64,000 bases of DNA from Macrocystis pyrifera (taxonomy: Eukaryota > Sar > Phaeophyceae > Laminariales > Laminariaceae), in the NCBI GenBank assembly GCA_031763025.1, contig JASSKH010000002.1, positions 21,219,168 through 21,283,167 of the forward strand, in the 5' to 3' direction. Position numbers and translations under genes: made by a program. This document shows positions 23,331-33,787 of the stretch, piece after piece. The notes beneath the pieces are model-generated. The model saw only the letters and a list, made by a program, of their open reading frames with translations, searched no databases and had not been told where the DNA came from. Numbering within the stretch: the stretch's first letter is position 1; each line of letters begins with the position of its first letter.

Positions 23331-24000
23331 TGGCTAGGTATCGGTTCGACTAGCTCGTGAAGCAGATTTTCTTTCTTGTTGAGTTGTTCGATGGAGGGGG
23401 GGGGAGGCAACAGCGGCAGTACTGACACTTGACACCGCTATTGACGAGAGTAGGAAGAAGACCGCAAAGGGTGCGGCTAGGTTCCCGAATCAATTTTCAA
23501 GGTCAGATGGGCGCCCGTGTTACTATCACCGCCTGGAGTACGATGTTCTCTTTTTTCTCCCTTCTCTCTTCCTTCTTGCTTTTTTGCCTTGTCCCTTTGT
23601 TTCCTTTCCCGTCCCCGCCGTCTTTATGCCGGTGTCTTCCTCTCCTGCGTGTAGCTTCGTGCGTGCAGCAGTAGGGTATGTTTTCCGTCTACAACAGCAG
23701 CTTTCTGATCTCCTTGCGTCGTTTATATTATGCTTCATTCAATAATTTGTTTTGTTTCGTCTTTTCTTTACATTTGCTGGTCTTACTTGTGTTGTGTTCT
23801 CGTATCCGGTACGCTGGCAGTTCACTTGCTCGACCAATAAATTTGCGAATATTTTTGTTTTTGGTCTTCCTCTGTCTCACAATCTGTGCCCACAGAATCA
23901 GTATCGCTCTAGGATAAGGAATCAAGACGGACACTGGGTGTACTGATGAGGCTGGGTAGAAAGGACGATTGAATGTGAAGATAACGCACACAGAACTGCT
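23330..24000 (+). mobile_element. LINE 3' untranslated region and tail, copy 2
   Basis: GACTAGCTCGTG and an ACGAGAGTAGGAAG block correspond to the duplicated blocks of copy 1. The last ~110 bases (GCTCTAGGATAA, GACACTGG, GGGTAGAAAGGACGATTGAA, GTGAAGATAACGCACA) define the element's 3' end, shared with 9.8, 16.4 and 59.3 kb. Confidence 0.65.
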
Positions 24001-24179
24001 GTCTATTAATGTATTTCTATTGCAATTGACTTCGTATTGAAGCCATCAATTCCATGTAATAGGCATACTCTTAACGCTCTTGTCCGGGCAAATAAAATTC
24101 ATAGACACCCACCTGGCCCTGCTGTCCACACAATTTAATTTAGTTGAAAGTGCCCGAGAAAAATGTTTACGCAATTACA

Positions 24180-24345
24180 ATTCATACCGTCTGCGTAACC
24201 AATAGTCCGGACAATTCAAAACAATAGACAGTCTCCGTTTTTTTTTTTTGTCCGCACATTTCCAAATAACAGACCGTATCCTACATCGATTGTCCGGGCA
24301 ATACCAAACAACAGTCTTCAAACCCACGGGTAATATCATATTCGT
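24180..24345. repeat. GTCCGGACAATT repeat, block 1
   Basis: Loose ~50-bp units pair ATTGTCCGG-CAAT with CCAAA-AATAGACAGTCTCC. The same unit is arrayed at 25320-25500 and, reversed, at 26855-27070. Confidence 0.6.
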
Positions 24346-24446
24346 GAATCGAATAACTGAACTATCCAAGAAGAACTCGAGTTTCAGGGCAGAGAAGGGC
24401 TCCAAAGAGCAGACCCGAGCTCCAAAGAGGAAAGGAGTCAGATTGT

Positions 24447-25240
24447 TTGGTGGAGAGATTATTTTTCTCATATAGTATCTTGCGTTCGGAGTGGTTGCCC
24501 GCTATTGATTCATGCACCGTCGGCCAAAAAACGATGTTTTTCACGACTTCTTCATACGGTGCATCAAAGAACTACTCTCGTTGTCTAGTCGCTTATCTAA
24601 ATAGAAAGCAGATGGAGGCACCCACCTGTTCCAAGCGCATTGGCAAGGCTATCGACGATTGTGTGGATCTCACAAGCGTCCAAAGAGGGTACACCTTTCT
24701 CTTCTCCGCAGTAGATGCGATAAAAAGCGTCGTTTACAAACATGGTTATGTCTGATAATTTCGCGAACAGAAAAGCTTACCCATTACATGTTTCTACCGT
24801 ACACTGCTGCAGCAAAATACCAAATAATTCCGTTCGCCGAACGTGTGTATGCATGCATAAAACCATGCTCCGCTTCCCGAACGGAGATGGTGCCAGACCC
24901 ATCAGGGTAACGCACACAGCTCGTGTGTGGAAAGCGAGCGATTCGCACCCTGTCGCACACACTTTTTACTGCTGCAGCTGTTGCTGCTTGCTTCGAATCT
25001 GCTGCCGACAATCAGGTACGCCGGATTATCATATTCAGATACCGCAATGTTTATGTTTTTGGTGTGCACTTACACCCCGCGTCCATGTGTCCTCGAACTT
25101 CCATACGCGCATGCTGGAGAGAACGACGCGCGTCTTGCGCTATACAACACTCTCTGCTGCTGCTACTGCTGCTGTTGATCCTGCCGCTCATGCTCTTAAA
25201 TTATACCACTTCAGATACGATATCATGAGCAGTGCTAGGC
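24447..25240. other. no gene recognised
   Basis: A 102-codon frame (24447-24755, +) is fairly protein-like (RKQMEAPTCSKRIGKAIDD) but matches nothing I know, and no splice or start context supports it. From 25150 to 25180 there is a short GCT tract. Confidence 0.3.
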
Positions 25241-25319
25241 TCTAAGATCCGTTCGGCCTTTTCGTTGGATATCCTTGTTCTCCTCCGAATTTTTGGTTTT
25301 TAACCCTACGGACTTGACG

Positions 25320-25500
25320 CATTGATCCTGCCTGTTCCAATTCATAGACGGTCTCCACAAAAATCCATTGTCGGGACAATTCCAATTGGTAGACGGTTTT
25401 CAAAATCACTTATCCGGACAAATCCAATGGATAGACAAGCTCCGAAATCGATTGTCCAGACAATTCCAGATGGTGGGCAATCTCCGATATCAACTGCCCA
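25320..25500 (+). repeat. GTCCGGACAATT repeat, block 2 (left flank of AT island)
   Basis: About four ~45-50 bp units follow the pattern ATTGTCCGGACAATTCCAAT, TAGACGGTCTCCGAAATC. The block lies left of the AT-rich island and in inverted orientation to the block at 26855-27070. Confidence 0.7.
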
Positions 25501-25674
25501 TGTACTTCTAACTATTACCGTATACGTATACCATGTGCAGGCTATACGTGTACGTACAAAGGGTAGACGTTTCTCGAAGGTAGAATTTCCCGAATTGGAA
25601 ACAACACACGACGTTTTTCACATACGGCTGGAATAACTTGTTTATTAAAATACATTTGATTTATGCACATCTGA

Positions 25675-26310
25675 ATGTACCTTGTATGGGCTAGGCGGTA
25701 TCAAAACGCCATACGAACATATGTATACGTAAACTTCATGGAATTCGGAGACACCGTAGTGATTTGGACAGTCGGAATTGCTGAAAATAATTTAATTGAC
25801 ACTCAACTAATCGCTCATCAATTAAGAATAACCCGACCAGAAAGAGAGGGTTATAGTAGTGAGTTTGAGTGGGATACTGCAATGTAGAATTTAAATTTTA
25901 TGATGATAAATTAGAAAATGCAAAAATAGAGCTGAATAATGCAAAAGCGAGTGCAAAATGGGCAAAAATTGATTTACTTGCTTCACAGGTTAATGCACTA
26001 ACTGCAGAGTATTTTGAAGCTGATGCTAAAGCTTCAAAAGACGCGTAGTAAAGTATTGATGAAAGATGGTTATGATGGTTGGAATGAAAAACTAAAGTCC
26101 GAGTCAAAAAAAAAATTAGACAGTCGTGAGCTTAAATTTATGCTTGCTCATGAATAGTTACAAAGTGCTAACGCAATTTTAGACAGGTTTCAGTCAGGTT
26201 TAACTAAGGAAGAATTAAAATTACATCAACCGTACGTGTTTTTATCCAAACAGAATCTACAGTAGATTCAATCATACCTGAAATATCAAAACCAAATGTT
26301 TTATGAATAA
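25675..26310 (+). pseudogene. decayed ORF(s) in AT-rich island, + strand
   Basis: The first frame (25675-25887) encodes MEFGDTVVIWTVGIAENNL and RPEREGYSSEFEW. After a stop, successive open pieces read EFKFYDDKLENAKIELNNAK, VNALTAEYFEADAKASKDA, MKDGYDGWNEKLKSESKKK, LQSANAILDRFQSGLTKEEL. Most are helical, Lys/Glu/Asn/Ala-rich, and are separated by TAG or TAA stops. Codons are strongly A/T-ending, unlike anything else in the window. I do not recognise the protein. The composition fits DNA from an AT-rich source (organelle, plasmid, virus or bacterium), now broken. TAG stops recur in otherwise open frame, so a variant code in the source is conceivable but unproven. Confidence 0.45.
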
Positions 26311-26851
26311 AAACTGGTTTGATCTGAAATATATGACGCTTTAAATAGGTCATTATCTATCATATTAATTATAATTTTTGAACAATCAGAACTTTCAGTA
26401 TTGAAGGTACATATTACTTCTTCACGTATAATATGACCTAATTTTAATTGAAGATTTCCAACATGTTTCAACATCTGCTAACTTTTCTTTGCTTGATAGG
26501 TCCCAAACATAATCTACATCAAATTAAAAAAAAAAAACAGTAAAGCTTTACCTTTTTTTGACTCAACTTCATTTAGCTTAATAAAGATTCAATTAAAGAT
26601 TGTTCTAAATTAGCTAACACTATTTTAGACTCTTCTAACACAACTTCAGAACCTTTTAACTGGGCCTTTACTGTTATGGGATCTTCATTATGTATTTCCC
26701 ATAAAAAAAATATCAAAATATTCATTGGGCTTATATGTTGCTTTACCTTCCCGACCAACAAACATTTGAACAAACCTACCTGTCGAATATTTGGAATTGT
26801 TTGAACAATTGTAATTTTTGTGATTTCTAATAATTGGAATTGTCCAGCCAA
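26220..26851 (-). pseudogene. decayed ORF(s) in AT-rich island, - strand
   Basis: The minus strand carries open pieces in shifting frames. Near 26851-26573 these include TGRFVQMFVGREGKATYKP and NEYFDIFFMGN in one frame and ESKIVLANLEQSLIESLL in another. Near 26530-26230 they include DYVWDLSSKEKLADVETCW, LKLGHIIREEVICTFNTES, SKIIINMIDNDLFKASYIS and KTFGFDISGMIESTVDSVW. These read as one diverged protein broken by frameshifts, converging with the + strand remnant. The family is not recognised. Two convergent AT-rich relics between inverted repeat blocks suggest one inserted unit. Confidence 0.4.
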
Positions 26852-26854
26852 ATA

Positions 26855-27070
26855 ATGTCGGATACTGCCTAAATGGGACTTGTCTTGTCTATCAAGCGGA
26901 ACTGTCTGAATAATTTATTTCGGAAGCCGTCCATCAATTGGAATTATCGGGACAACTGCTTTTTTAGGCCGTCTATTAATTGGAATTGTCCGGACATACG
27001 ATTTCAGAAACGAGTTATTGATTGGATCGTCTGGACAATCGAGCATCAGAGGGCTCTGCCATTTGATAAC
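26855..27070 (-). repeat. GTCCGGACAATT repeat, block 3 (right flank, inverted)
   Basis: Units read CCGTCTATTAATTGGAATTG, TCCGGACA on the + strand, the reverse orientation of the block at 25320-25500. The two blocks bracket the AT-rich island as inverted flanks. Confidence 0.7.
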
Positions 27071-27165
27071 TGGCAGCTACAGCTACAATTTATTTGGTAC
27101 ATGACAGTACCACACTAATATAACCTCCATAAAAAATCGGGATGTTCCCTTCGTATTCGAATACC

Positions 27166-28885
27166 GGTACGGCCACGGCTGCGCCCGTGGTGCTAGCCCT
27201 GCGTTGCCCACACTAGCACGTGAGTACCAACTAGTAATGTGCTATGATGTACCGCTCTGAAAGGATGTAAGTACCATCGTGCAGGGCGATATACACGCGG
27301 GGGATGTCCGTTTTCGTCCCCGGTCAATGGAGTTGTATATGTGTGGAAAGATTTCTGATGAGGGGACGGCAGATTATCGTCCACGGGTGCGGCGGCTCCA
27401 TGATCCCCAGCCAATCATATATCAGACCGTGGGGTTGGGGTTTCAACACCGTGCGGGGCGGTATCCATCCGATGGGTGTACGTTTTCGTCCGCAGGTTCT
27501 TAAAGTTGTAGCAGTATCGAAGTATTTCTTATCAGGGGATAAAACCTTACCGTCCTCGGGCGCGGCAGGACCTCGACACTGTCTCGGGGGGCAACTCTCG
27601 CCACGCGCTGGTTCCATGAGCCGTGCCAATTGAAAATCAGCCCGTGGGGTATGGGGTTCCCCACCTGGCGGGGCGGTATGCACCCGGGGGATGTCCGTTT
27701 ATGTCCCCGGGTTGTTGGAGTTGCAGATGTACGGAATAATTTATTATGCGGGTATGAGACCTTATCGCCCCCGGGTGCGGCGGGATTTCGATGTTATCCC
27801 GGGGGAGAACTCTTGCTGCGCGTTGGCTCCATGAGCCCCAGGCAATCAGAAATCAGCCGATGGGGTTGGAGTTTCCACACCTTGCGGAGTGGTATCGACC
27901 TGGAGGGTGTCCGTGTCCGTCCTCGGGTCGTTGGAGTTGTATCTGTATGGAACGATCCCCGATCCGGAGATGGGACCCATGCCCCGAGCGGCCGCCGGCT
28001 CCACGAGCCTTAGCCAATCAGAGATCAGTCTAAGGGGGTGGGGTTGTCACACCTTGCGGGGCGGTATCGACCAGGGGGATGCCCGCTTTCGTCTCTGGGT
28101 TGTTGACGTTGTGTATGCATGGAAGCATTTTGATCCGGGGATGGGGCCCTATCGTCCGTGGGTGCTGTCGGCTCCGTGAGCCTCAGCCGAGCACTCATCA
28201 GTCGATGGGGGTGGAGTTTCCACACCGTGCCGGCCGGTGTGTGGACCCGAGGGATCGCCGATGTTGTCCCCAGTTGGTCGGGGTTGTAGAGATATTGAGG
28301 GATTTCTAATCAAGGGAGGGGACCCTATCCTCCCCGAGTGTGTTGAAACCTCAATAGCTCTATTCGGCAATAATATTCTAAAAAGATCCAGCGGCCGCTC
28401 GCATATATTTGGCAAAACAATCAGCTGCCAGAATTGTAATTCAAAGTTGTAAGTCAGCAGCAAGGTTGGCTAACTGGTTGTCAAAACGTTCAAACCGCCT
28501 CGGGATTGTGCCACGGCCACCGCTCGCCGCGGCATGAGACCCGGAGTTCTGTAGCTGCTTCTTCGCTGCTTATGTGCGATGTGTGATGTTGTGATCTTGG
28601 ATGCAAGGTCATACTATAATTCCGCCGCACGGCACTGTGGCAATCGACCAATAGTATGCCTGTTTCTCAATCTGAACTGACAAGGCCAAAAGCAATGCCT
28701 CATCCCTCGGAGACCGGATCGGGGATAGGATCGGGATTGTCGGCAGCTCAGAGCGACGGCCACGGCTCGGCGAGATGCGACGGGAGACCTAGCGTTCCAC
28801 TGGTTGTGGCACCCAGCCTCTCTGCCCATGGGGCAAGGCGGGGCTGAAGCGCTCTCGATCGATCTACCCAATCACAGACAGATTA
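27166..28885 (+). repeat. composite tandem element, copy 1 (six internal units)
   Basis: The head has a short stem (CACGG/CCCGTG) in GGTACGGCCACGG-TGCGCCCGTGG and continues GCTAGCCCTGCGTTGCCCA. Six tandem units follow (starts near 27285, 27460, 27675, 27891, 28062, 28232), spaced ~171 or ~215 bp, each with GATGTCCGTTTTCGTCCC, GGGTTGTTGGAGTTGTA, GGTGCGGCGGGACCTCGA, and in the longer units a CAACTCTCGCCGCGCGCTGG block. The tail has GACCGGCTCGGGATTGTCGG, CGACGGCCACGGCTC and CCATGGGGCAAGGCGGGGCT. Head and tail are shared with 35776-36545 and 61.0-62.05 kb, so this is a defined dispersed unit. No coding capacity is visible. Confidence 0.8.
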
Positions 28886-28979
28886 GCAGCATTAATGTAG
28901 TGAGATAATACGCAAGGTTTATCACGGTAACTGAGAATCGGGACGGGACGGGACGGGGCAGTTTTTACTTGTTTGGCGG

Positions 28980-29638
28980 GAAACAAATGAAAACAGGACG
29001 GCAATCAAAAGTTGGCGGGACGGGACGGCGGGTGAATAATTTCTCCACGAGACGTGAGGGTAAAACTCAACGGGGCACATTTTCACACGAAGGGACGGGA
29101 CTTGAATATTTTTTTCCCTCTTTCCAGCTGCAAGGTCGGTGCAGTTGTACGTGAAGAGTTTCCGCACTGCTGGTTGCGCGCAGGGAGCCGTCCCGAGGCA
29201 AGTAACTTTTGTGACCACCGTGCACTTGACGTTTTTTTTTTCCCGACCGGCGGCTCAAAGTCCGGGAAGTGTTGCCACACGGGGGCGACGTATTTTGATT
29301 CCTTCCCACCCTGCCCCAAGCACTGTTGCGGTGCCAGCTGGTAGCTGTTCTGATGGTTGTGCTTGCGCTGTGTTGCCGGTGGTTGTGAAAGTGGAGGTGG
29401 TAGGTGGTGGAAGTGGTGGCGCCGGCGGTGGTGATGCTGGTGCCGCTGCTGGTCGATCGACCCCGCCCGTGAGATAGGCATCCATGGCGTCCGTGCCGGC
29501 CACACCAGTACTGGTGTGGGCGCGAGGTGAGCGGTCTGCGTTTGTGTGTGGTGGCGAGCTGGTGGCTGTGGCAGGTGATGCGCGTGGAAATAGTGAGTAT
29601 GAAGATTCACGAAAAAAAACAACGATAGACGGTATCAC
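28980..29638 (-). pseudogene. BED-like N-terminal transposase remnant inside hAT element
   Basis: The frame starting at 29638 (ATG) runs through a Pro/Ala/Thr-rich leader (PPAPPLPPPTTSTFTTTGNT). Across overlapping minus frames the sequence then reads VAPVWQHFPDFEPPVGKK, VKCTVVTKVTCLGT, and RKLFTYNCTDL. This resembles the start of a BED zinc finger as found in hAT transposases (W-x-x-F, then K-x-K-C-x-x-C, then L-x-x-H). The second Cys and the His pair are not intact in a single frame, and the GGGAC array takes over below 29080, so the catalytic DDE region is absent. The match is by pattern only. Confidence 0.4.
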
Positions 29639-29883
29639 TTTTAAGTCTACAGTATTAGGTAGTAATTGAAAAGAACGTACTTCTTAATTCGTACTTTCAG
29701 TTAAATATATGAATACATCAACACCAGCACAGCTTCGGCTAGAATAAAAAATAAACCCAATTTGATGCCAGGTTTTTAATAAAATTATTAAATACGGCAG
29801 CTGTGAGTTCGACTGATTAAATAGTGATATTCGACTTTGCAAGCTGCGTAATACGCCTGATCTATATTTCATTTATAGCTTGA

Positions 29884-30231
29884 AGCCGGCCTCCCCGGTG
29901 GCTTGGTAGGTGGTCCGCGTGACTATCAAGATCAATTTCGTGGGTTTGAGTCTCACCGAGTGCATGCTCGTAGAGACTTTTTCTTGCATAAGAAAATTGA
30001 TTAGAGGAAAGCGCGAGAGCGTGAGTTAGCTACATTCGATGAAAATCAGTGGGAACGCTGAACCCTGTGCGTGACAGAAAAACAAAGGCACGTACCGGGG
30101 GGGACAAGGGACGACACCTGTGACCACGGCTTGTCCAGAAGATCGCTGAGGATAAAACCTCCTACGAGTTAGGCTGGAAAGTAAAAGTGATGATAAAAAC
30201 AAGGTATCGGAGTTGTGCACAATTCATAATG
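29884..30231 (+). mobile_element. tRNA-derived SINE, copy 1, nested in the hAT element
   Basis: The head has an A-box-like TGGCTTGGTAGG and a B-box GGGTTTGAGTCTC. The T-stem GTGGG/CTCAC is perfect around a 7-base loop. The body has GCGCGAGAGCG-GAGTTAG and ACGACACCTGTGACCACG (30111-30128). CATTTATAGCTTGA at the left (29870-29883) and CATTTATATAGCTGA at the right (30232-30246) look like a target duplication with a 2-base indel. The copy at 34.1-34.4 kb shares head, body and order, establishing a family. It should be transcribed by pol III from the internal boxes and mobilised by a LINE partner. Anticodon identity cannot be read. Confidence 0.75.
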
Positions 30232-30860
30232 CATTTATATAGCTGAATTTCATATTTGTAAAACTCGAGAATTCGTAATTAATTAAGGATTTCGTAGTTT
30301 GTGGTGGGAATGGATGGGAACAGACGACCATGAGTGTATCTTGGACGGCACGACGCAAGTTGTGTCGGTGGGAGGGGACTGTATACGCCAACGGTGAATT
30401 TACGGTGTCACGACGGGACGGGACTGTAATTTTCAACGAGAGATTTTGTCGGCGGGACGGGACGGTAAATTTGCGGTGTCACGACAAGATGGGACAGGTA
30501 ATTTCCAACAGGAGAAATTTTTCAGCGGGACGGGACGGTAAGTGACGACGGCCAGGGAATTTGTCAGCGGGATGGGACGATGGGACCATTTTGACGACAG
30601 TTTTACCGTCCCGTTCCGCCGTTACCGCCGTTACCGTCTCGCCAAAATACCGTGGTAAGCCTTGATAATATCCAAGGTGTTATTTGCTTCAATACGAATC
30701 AATTGATTTCGTGGGTGTCTACAAAATGGAATGTATTCTTTTGAATCGTTGCAGCAGCGACGGTTACAAGTTGAAGAGCGTTGCGTATATCTTCGAACAG
30801 GCGTTATCATGAATTTTGCCGTGTGCTCATGAGGAGAGTTCAAGCATTCCGCTCTCCGCC

Positions 30861-30988
30861 CGGCTCTCTCTCCTCCTCTGTCCTCTAATACAACGACTAT
30901 AAAGAGTATCATCAGACCGCGTGGTGGTTCGCTCTCTCTCTCCTCTAACACAACGATTACAAAGAATATCATCAGACCGCGTGGTGGT
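30861..30988. repeat. exact-period 60-bp tandem duplication
   Basis: CTCTAAYACAACGAYTA, AAAGARTATCATCAGACCGC and GTGGTGGT recur exactly 60 bases apart with few substitutions, preceded by a CT-rich run. Confidence 0.8.
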
Positions 30989-31019
30989 CAGGGCATCCAG
31001 GCTTGGCCTCTACGAACAC

Positions 31020-31750
31020 ATTATTAATAGTGACTTGAACGTTTGAGGTTTAGTACCAGAAGCCAAGGTAGGTTTCGTAGAGGTTGCCTCACGTAGAGCA
31101 CGATTCTTCGAGTGAAGTTCAAAAGCTGCGACGCGGGCTCAAGCTGGAGTTGGAGCAAAGGCAGGCATCGGTGTACGCCACGAGAAGCATGATGATCGAG
31201 TTCATGAGGGACAACGGTCGATCGAACCCGGCGGCGCTGGGGGCAGCATTGTTGTAGGAGAGAGCCAAGCTGAAGTAGGAACCACGGCTGGAACGGACAA
31301 TTCCAACTTTTGAAAGCCCGAAAAAAACAATTCTGGGGCCTATGTTGGGCCAACATCGGCTTGAGACAAACTCAGGCGGATGTTTATTTCTAAGCGGCGA
31401 GATTCGGAGTCCTAATCAGACAGTGGTCGACAAATTACCGATTGCGTCATCAAGTCTGAACAGGGTGCGCTCGGTAAGGGCTCCGAACCATCCTCGGGTC
31501 ACCAACGTCACACAATGGCCGGTAATATGCGGCGGGCACCGGCCAGGCGTATGATAAATAAAACATTTGGCCGCTGCCGATGTGCAGAAAACAGATGACC
31601 ACTCCCCTTGAAAATTCGGGCGCATCTCATATCACAACAGCCCGGGTAGGTACTTACGTGTGGCCGATTTTGCTTAGTCACATTGAATACAGTAAACTTA
31701 AATTATTAGTGTAAAATAAGCTAATAGAGCAGGAACTGTCGTTTACTTGG
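31020..31750. other. no gene recognised
   Basis: ORFs of 62-110 codons on both strands carry no motif I can identify. From about 31640 it becomes AT-rich and leads into the next array. Confidence 0.35.
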
Positions 31751-31754
31751 TTTT

Positions 31755-32650
31755 GGTGCGTGGATCAAAACTTCGTTTAGTGTGGGCATCGAACTTGACC
31801 TGGTTTGTGTGCACGTGTTCAAAACGGAAATGATTGAGTGGGATCGGAACTGACTCGATTGCAGTGTAGGGATCGGAATTGAATTGGGTATTGTGTACGG
31901 GTCGAAAATGACTAGCCTATAGAATGAGGATCGAAATTGAATTGCTGTTATTACGGGGATCCATAGTTAATAGGACCTATGGTATACATAAAAACCTATG
32001 TATATACCTATTTTTACTGACAATACTTCACTGACAATATTTGGTCCTATTTACTATGGTCTCCCGTAATAGTGTGGGGACCGAAATTGACTTGTTCAAG
32101 TCTTGGGATTGAAATCGTGCGGGCGTAAAATTACTCCGTTTTACTGTGGGCATCGAAATTGACTTAGTTTGTGTGCACGTGTTCAAAATGGCAATGATAT
32201 GAGTGGGATCGGATTTGACTTGATTTCAGTGTAAGGATCGGAATTGAATTGGATACTATGTACGGGTCTAAAATGACTAGGATACAGAATGAGGATCGAA
32301 ATTGAATTGATTTTAGTGTGGGGACCGGAATTGACGTGATTCAAGTTTTGGGGCTAAAATCACCTTGTTTATTGTGTCGGGGATAGAAATTAACGTGTGT
32401 TTTTCTTATGTGCGTAGCGTCGAAATTGACTATATTTTTGTGTGCGAGCCTAAAATGAATTGGTTTCGGTCATAGATCGAAAATTACTTGTTGGTGTGCG
32501 GGGATCGAACCTTGCTTGGTTTTTGTGTGCGGACCGAAACAACTTGATTTTGAGTGTGGGTGGTCGTGTTTTACATGGTTTTTGAGTCCGGGCATCGAAA
32601 CGACTTGGCATTAGTATGTGGGGATCGAAATTGACTTGGTTTTATAGTTT
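31755..32650. repeat. degenerate ~40-bp array (GATCGAAATTGACTTG units)
   Basis: About twenty diverged units vary around GTGTGGGGATCGAAATTGAC, TTGGTTT. A higher-order duplication is visible: 31770-31950 and 32148-32320 share GTGGGCATCGAA-TTGAC, TTTGTGTGCACGTGTTCAAA and TACGGGTC-AAAATGACTAG in order. A MITE interrupts the first block. Confidence 0.8.
31951..32069. mobile_element. 119-bp MITE with TA target duplication
   Basis: Terminal inverted repeats of 27 nt (TTACGGGGATCCATAG-TAATAGGACC and its inverted copy) match at 23 of 27 positions. TA flanks both sides (31949-31950 and 32070-32071). The paralogous array unit near 32311 has the same flanks with a single TA and no insertion, so it is a related empty site and fixes the boundaries. 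A second small inverted repeat (GGTATACATA/TATGTATATACC) fills the middle. TA duplication suggests mobilisation by a Tc1/mariner-type transposase, none of which is in the window. Confidence 0.9.
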
Positions 32651-32759
32651 TCTATATCGCTCTCGCACGAGGTGTGCAATTCCAAATTGATTCTTACCAG
32701 GTAGACAAAACCCTTTAAGAATCGGTCGATATCCTAGATAATATATGTACGGTATTGTT

Positions 32760-33780
32760 GGCCCTGTGCTCTTAGCGCTGCTCAGCGTCTCTTAGACGTA
32801 TTGTTTTGCGTTGTTCGTGCTAGCGCGAGATGAGGTTCATCTTACGGAACGAAATTGCCTCATCGTGATCTCCGAGCCCGAATGTGTCGGGGGTGGCCTC
32901 GGGTGTGCTTGCGCCGTGCCGTGGCTGCCGGCTGGCCGGGTGTGCAGTGCTCGTTTTTCACAGGAAGATTTCAAATACTACGTCAGCGGCGAGTGGGACC
33001 AATTGAGTGGTCGATACTTGATTGCTTACTGTCTCGTACAGTAGGCGTAGATTTTGGTAGACATTCTACCTTTGCCCCGTCAGGCCTACCTTTGGCCCGT
33101 CAAACCCTCTTCTAAAATATAACAGTTTGTTGCATTGGGATGTCCTTGACAACTGTTCGTCAAGGGGGATATGTGCCGTCAACCGACATCTATGCTCGCT
33201 CGTGACGGCAAAAAAAAAAAACGGTTTTCGAGGCCAGCACCCAGGTTGGACCTCTTCGCCTTTGGTTGAAACGGGACGCAGCCTCCGCGGATTTTGACAC
33301 CTCAAGGCGCAAGAGTGTGTGGAATTATGGGCTTGGGAGGCTGGTCTCGCGCCCCGCCCTCGCGCGTGCGTTGAGGGCTGGGCGTTGGAATACCGATTCG
33401 AGCTATTTTACGTGTGGAAGCACGAGTTTTGAGCAAAAATGTTGACATTGGTAGGTGACATATGTTCGCGAAACGAGTGTCGCCAGTCTCTTCCGCTGGT
33501 GTGCACGCCCGGTGACCAGGCTCCGTAAGACAGAGAAGACGGAGTGTTTAGTTTCGACCGAGTTAGACGAGTCTACACCGCGGGAGGAGCTGTACGGTGG
33601 TCGGGGTACAAACGGTGTACGATTTCGTTCTTTGTCCACTTAGCGGGCAGTAGTACATGAAGCGTGGAGTTTCGGTTATATGTTGTGAAGGCGTTTTTCT
33701 TGTTCTTATGTAGCAGCCAATAACAAATTATATTAGTTATGAACGAAACGACCACGTACGACGACGTCGTGTTTCTTTTG
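32760..33780. other. no gene recognised
   Basis: Several frames of 60-90 codons, such as 32811-33044 (+), lack motifs. CTACCTTTGCCCCGTCA and CTACCTTTGGCCCGTCA form a short direct repeat near 33066-33100. No gene can be supported. Confidence 0.35.
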
Positions 33781-33787
33781 CACCCTC

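Larger units (their letters stand above)
28913..30664. mobile_element. hAT-type DNA transposon with 8-bp target duplication
   Basis: Ends CAAGGTTTATCACGGTA (28913-) and, inverted, CAAGGCTTACCACGGTA (ending 30664) form terminal inverted repeats. They are flanked by ATAATACG (28905-28912) and ATAATATC (30665-30672), an 8-bp target duplication matching at 6 of 8 positions. Eight-bp duplications and C-A-G/C-A-A-G-G ends are typical of hAT elements. Subterminal GGGACGGGACGG and GGCGGTAACGG arrays lie inside both ends. An N-terminal transposase-like remnant is encoded on the minus strand. At 1752 bp, including a 348-bp nested SINE, it is too short for a full transposase and must be non-autonomous. 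Confidence 0.75.

Noticed and set aside
25675..26851. Functional genes in the AT-rich island
   Set aside because: Stops and frame changes interrupt every protein-like stretch; only relics are supported.
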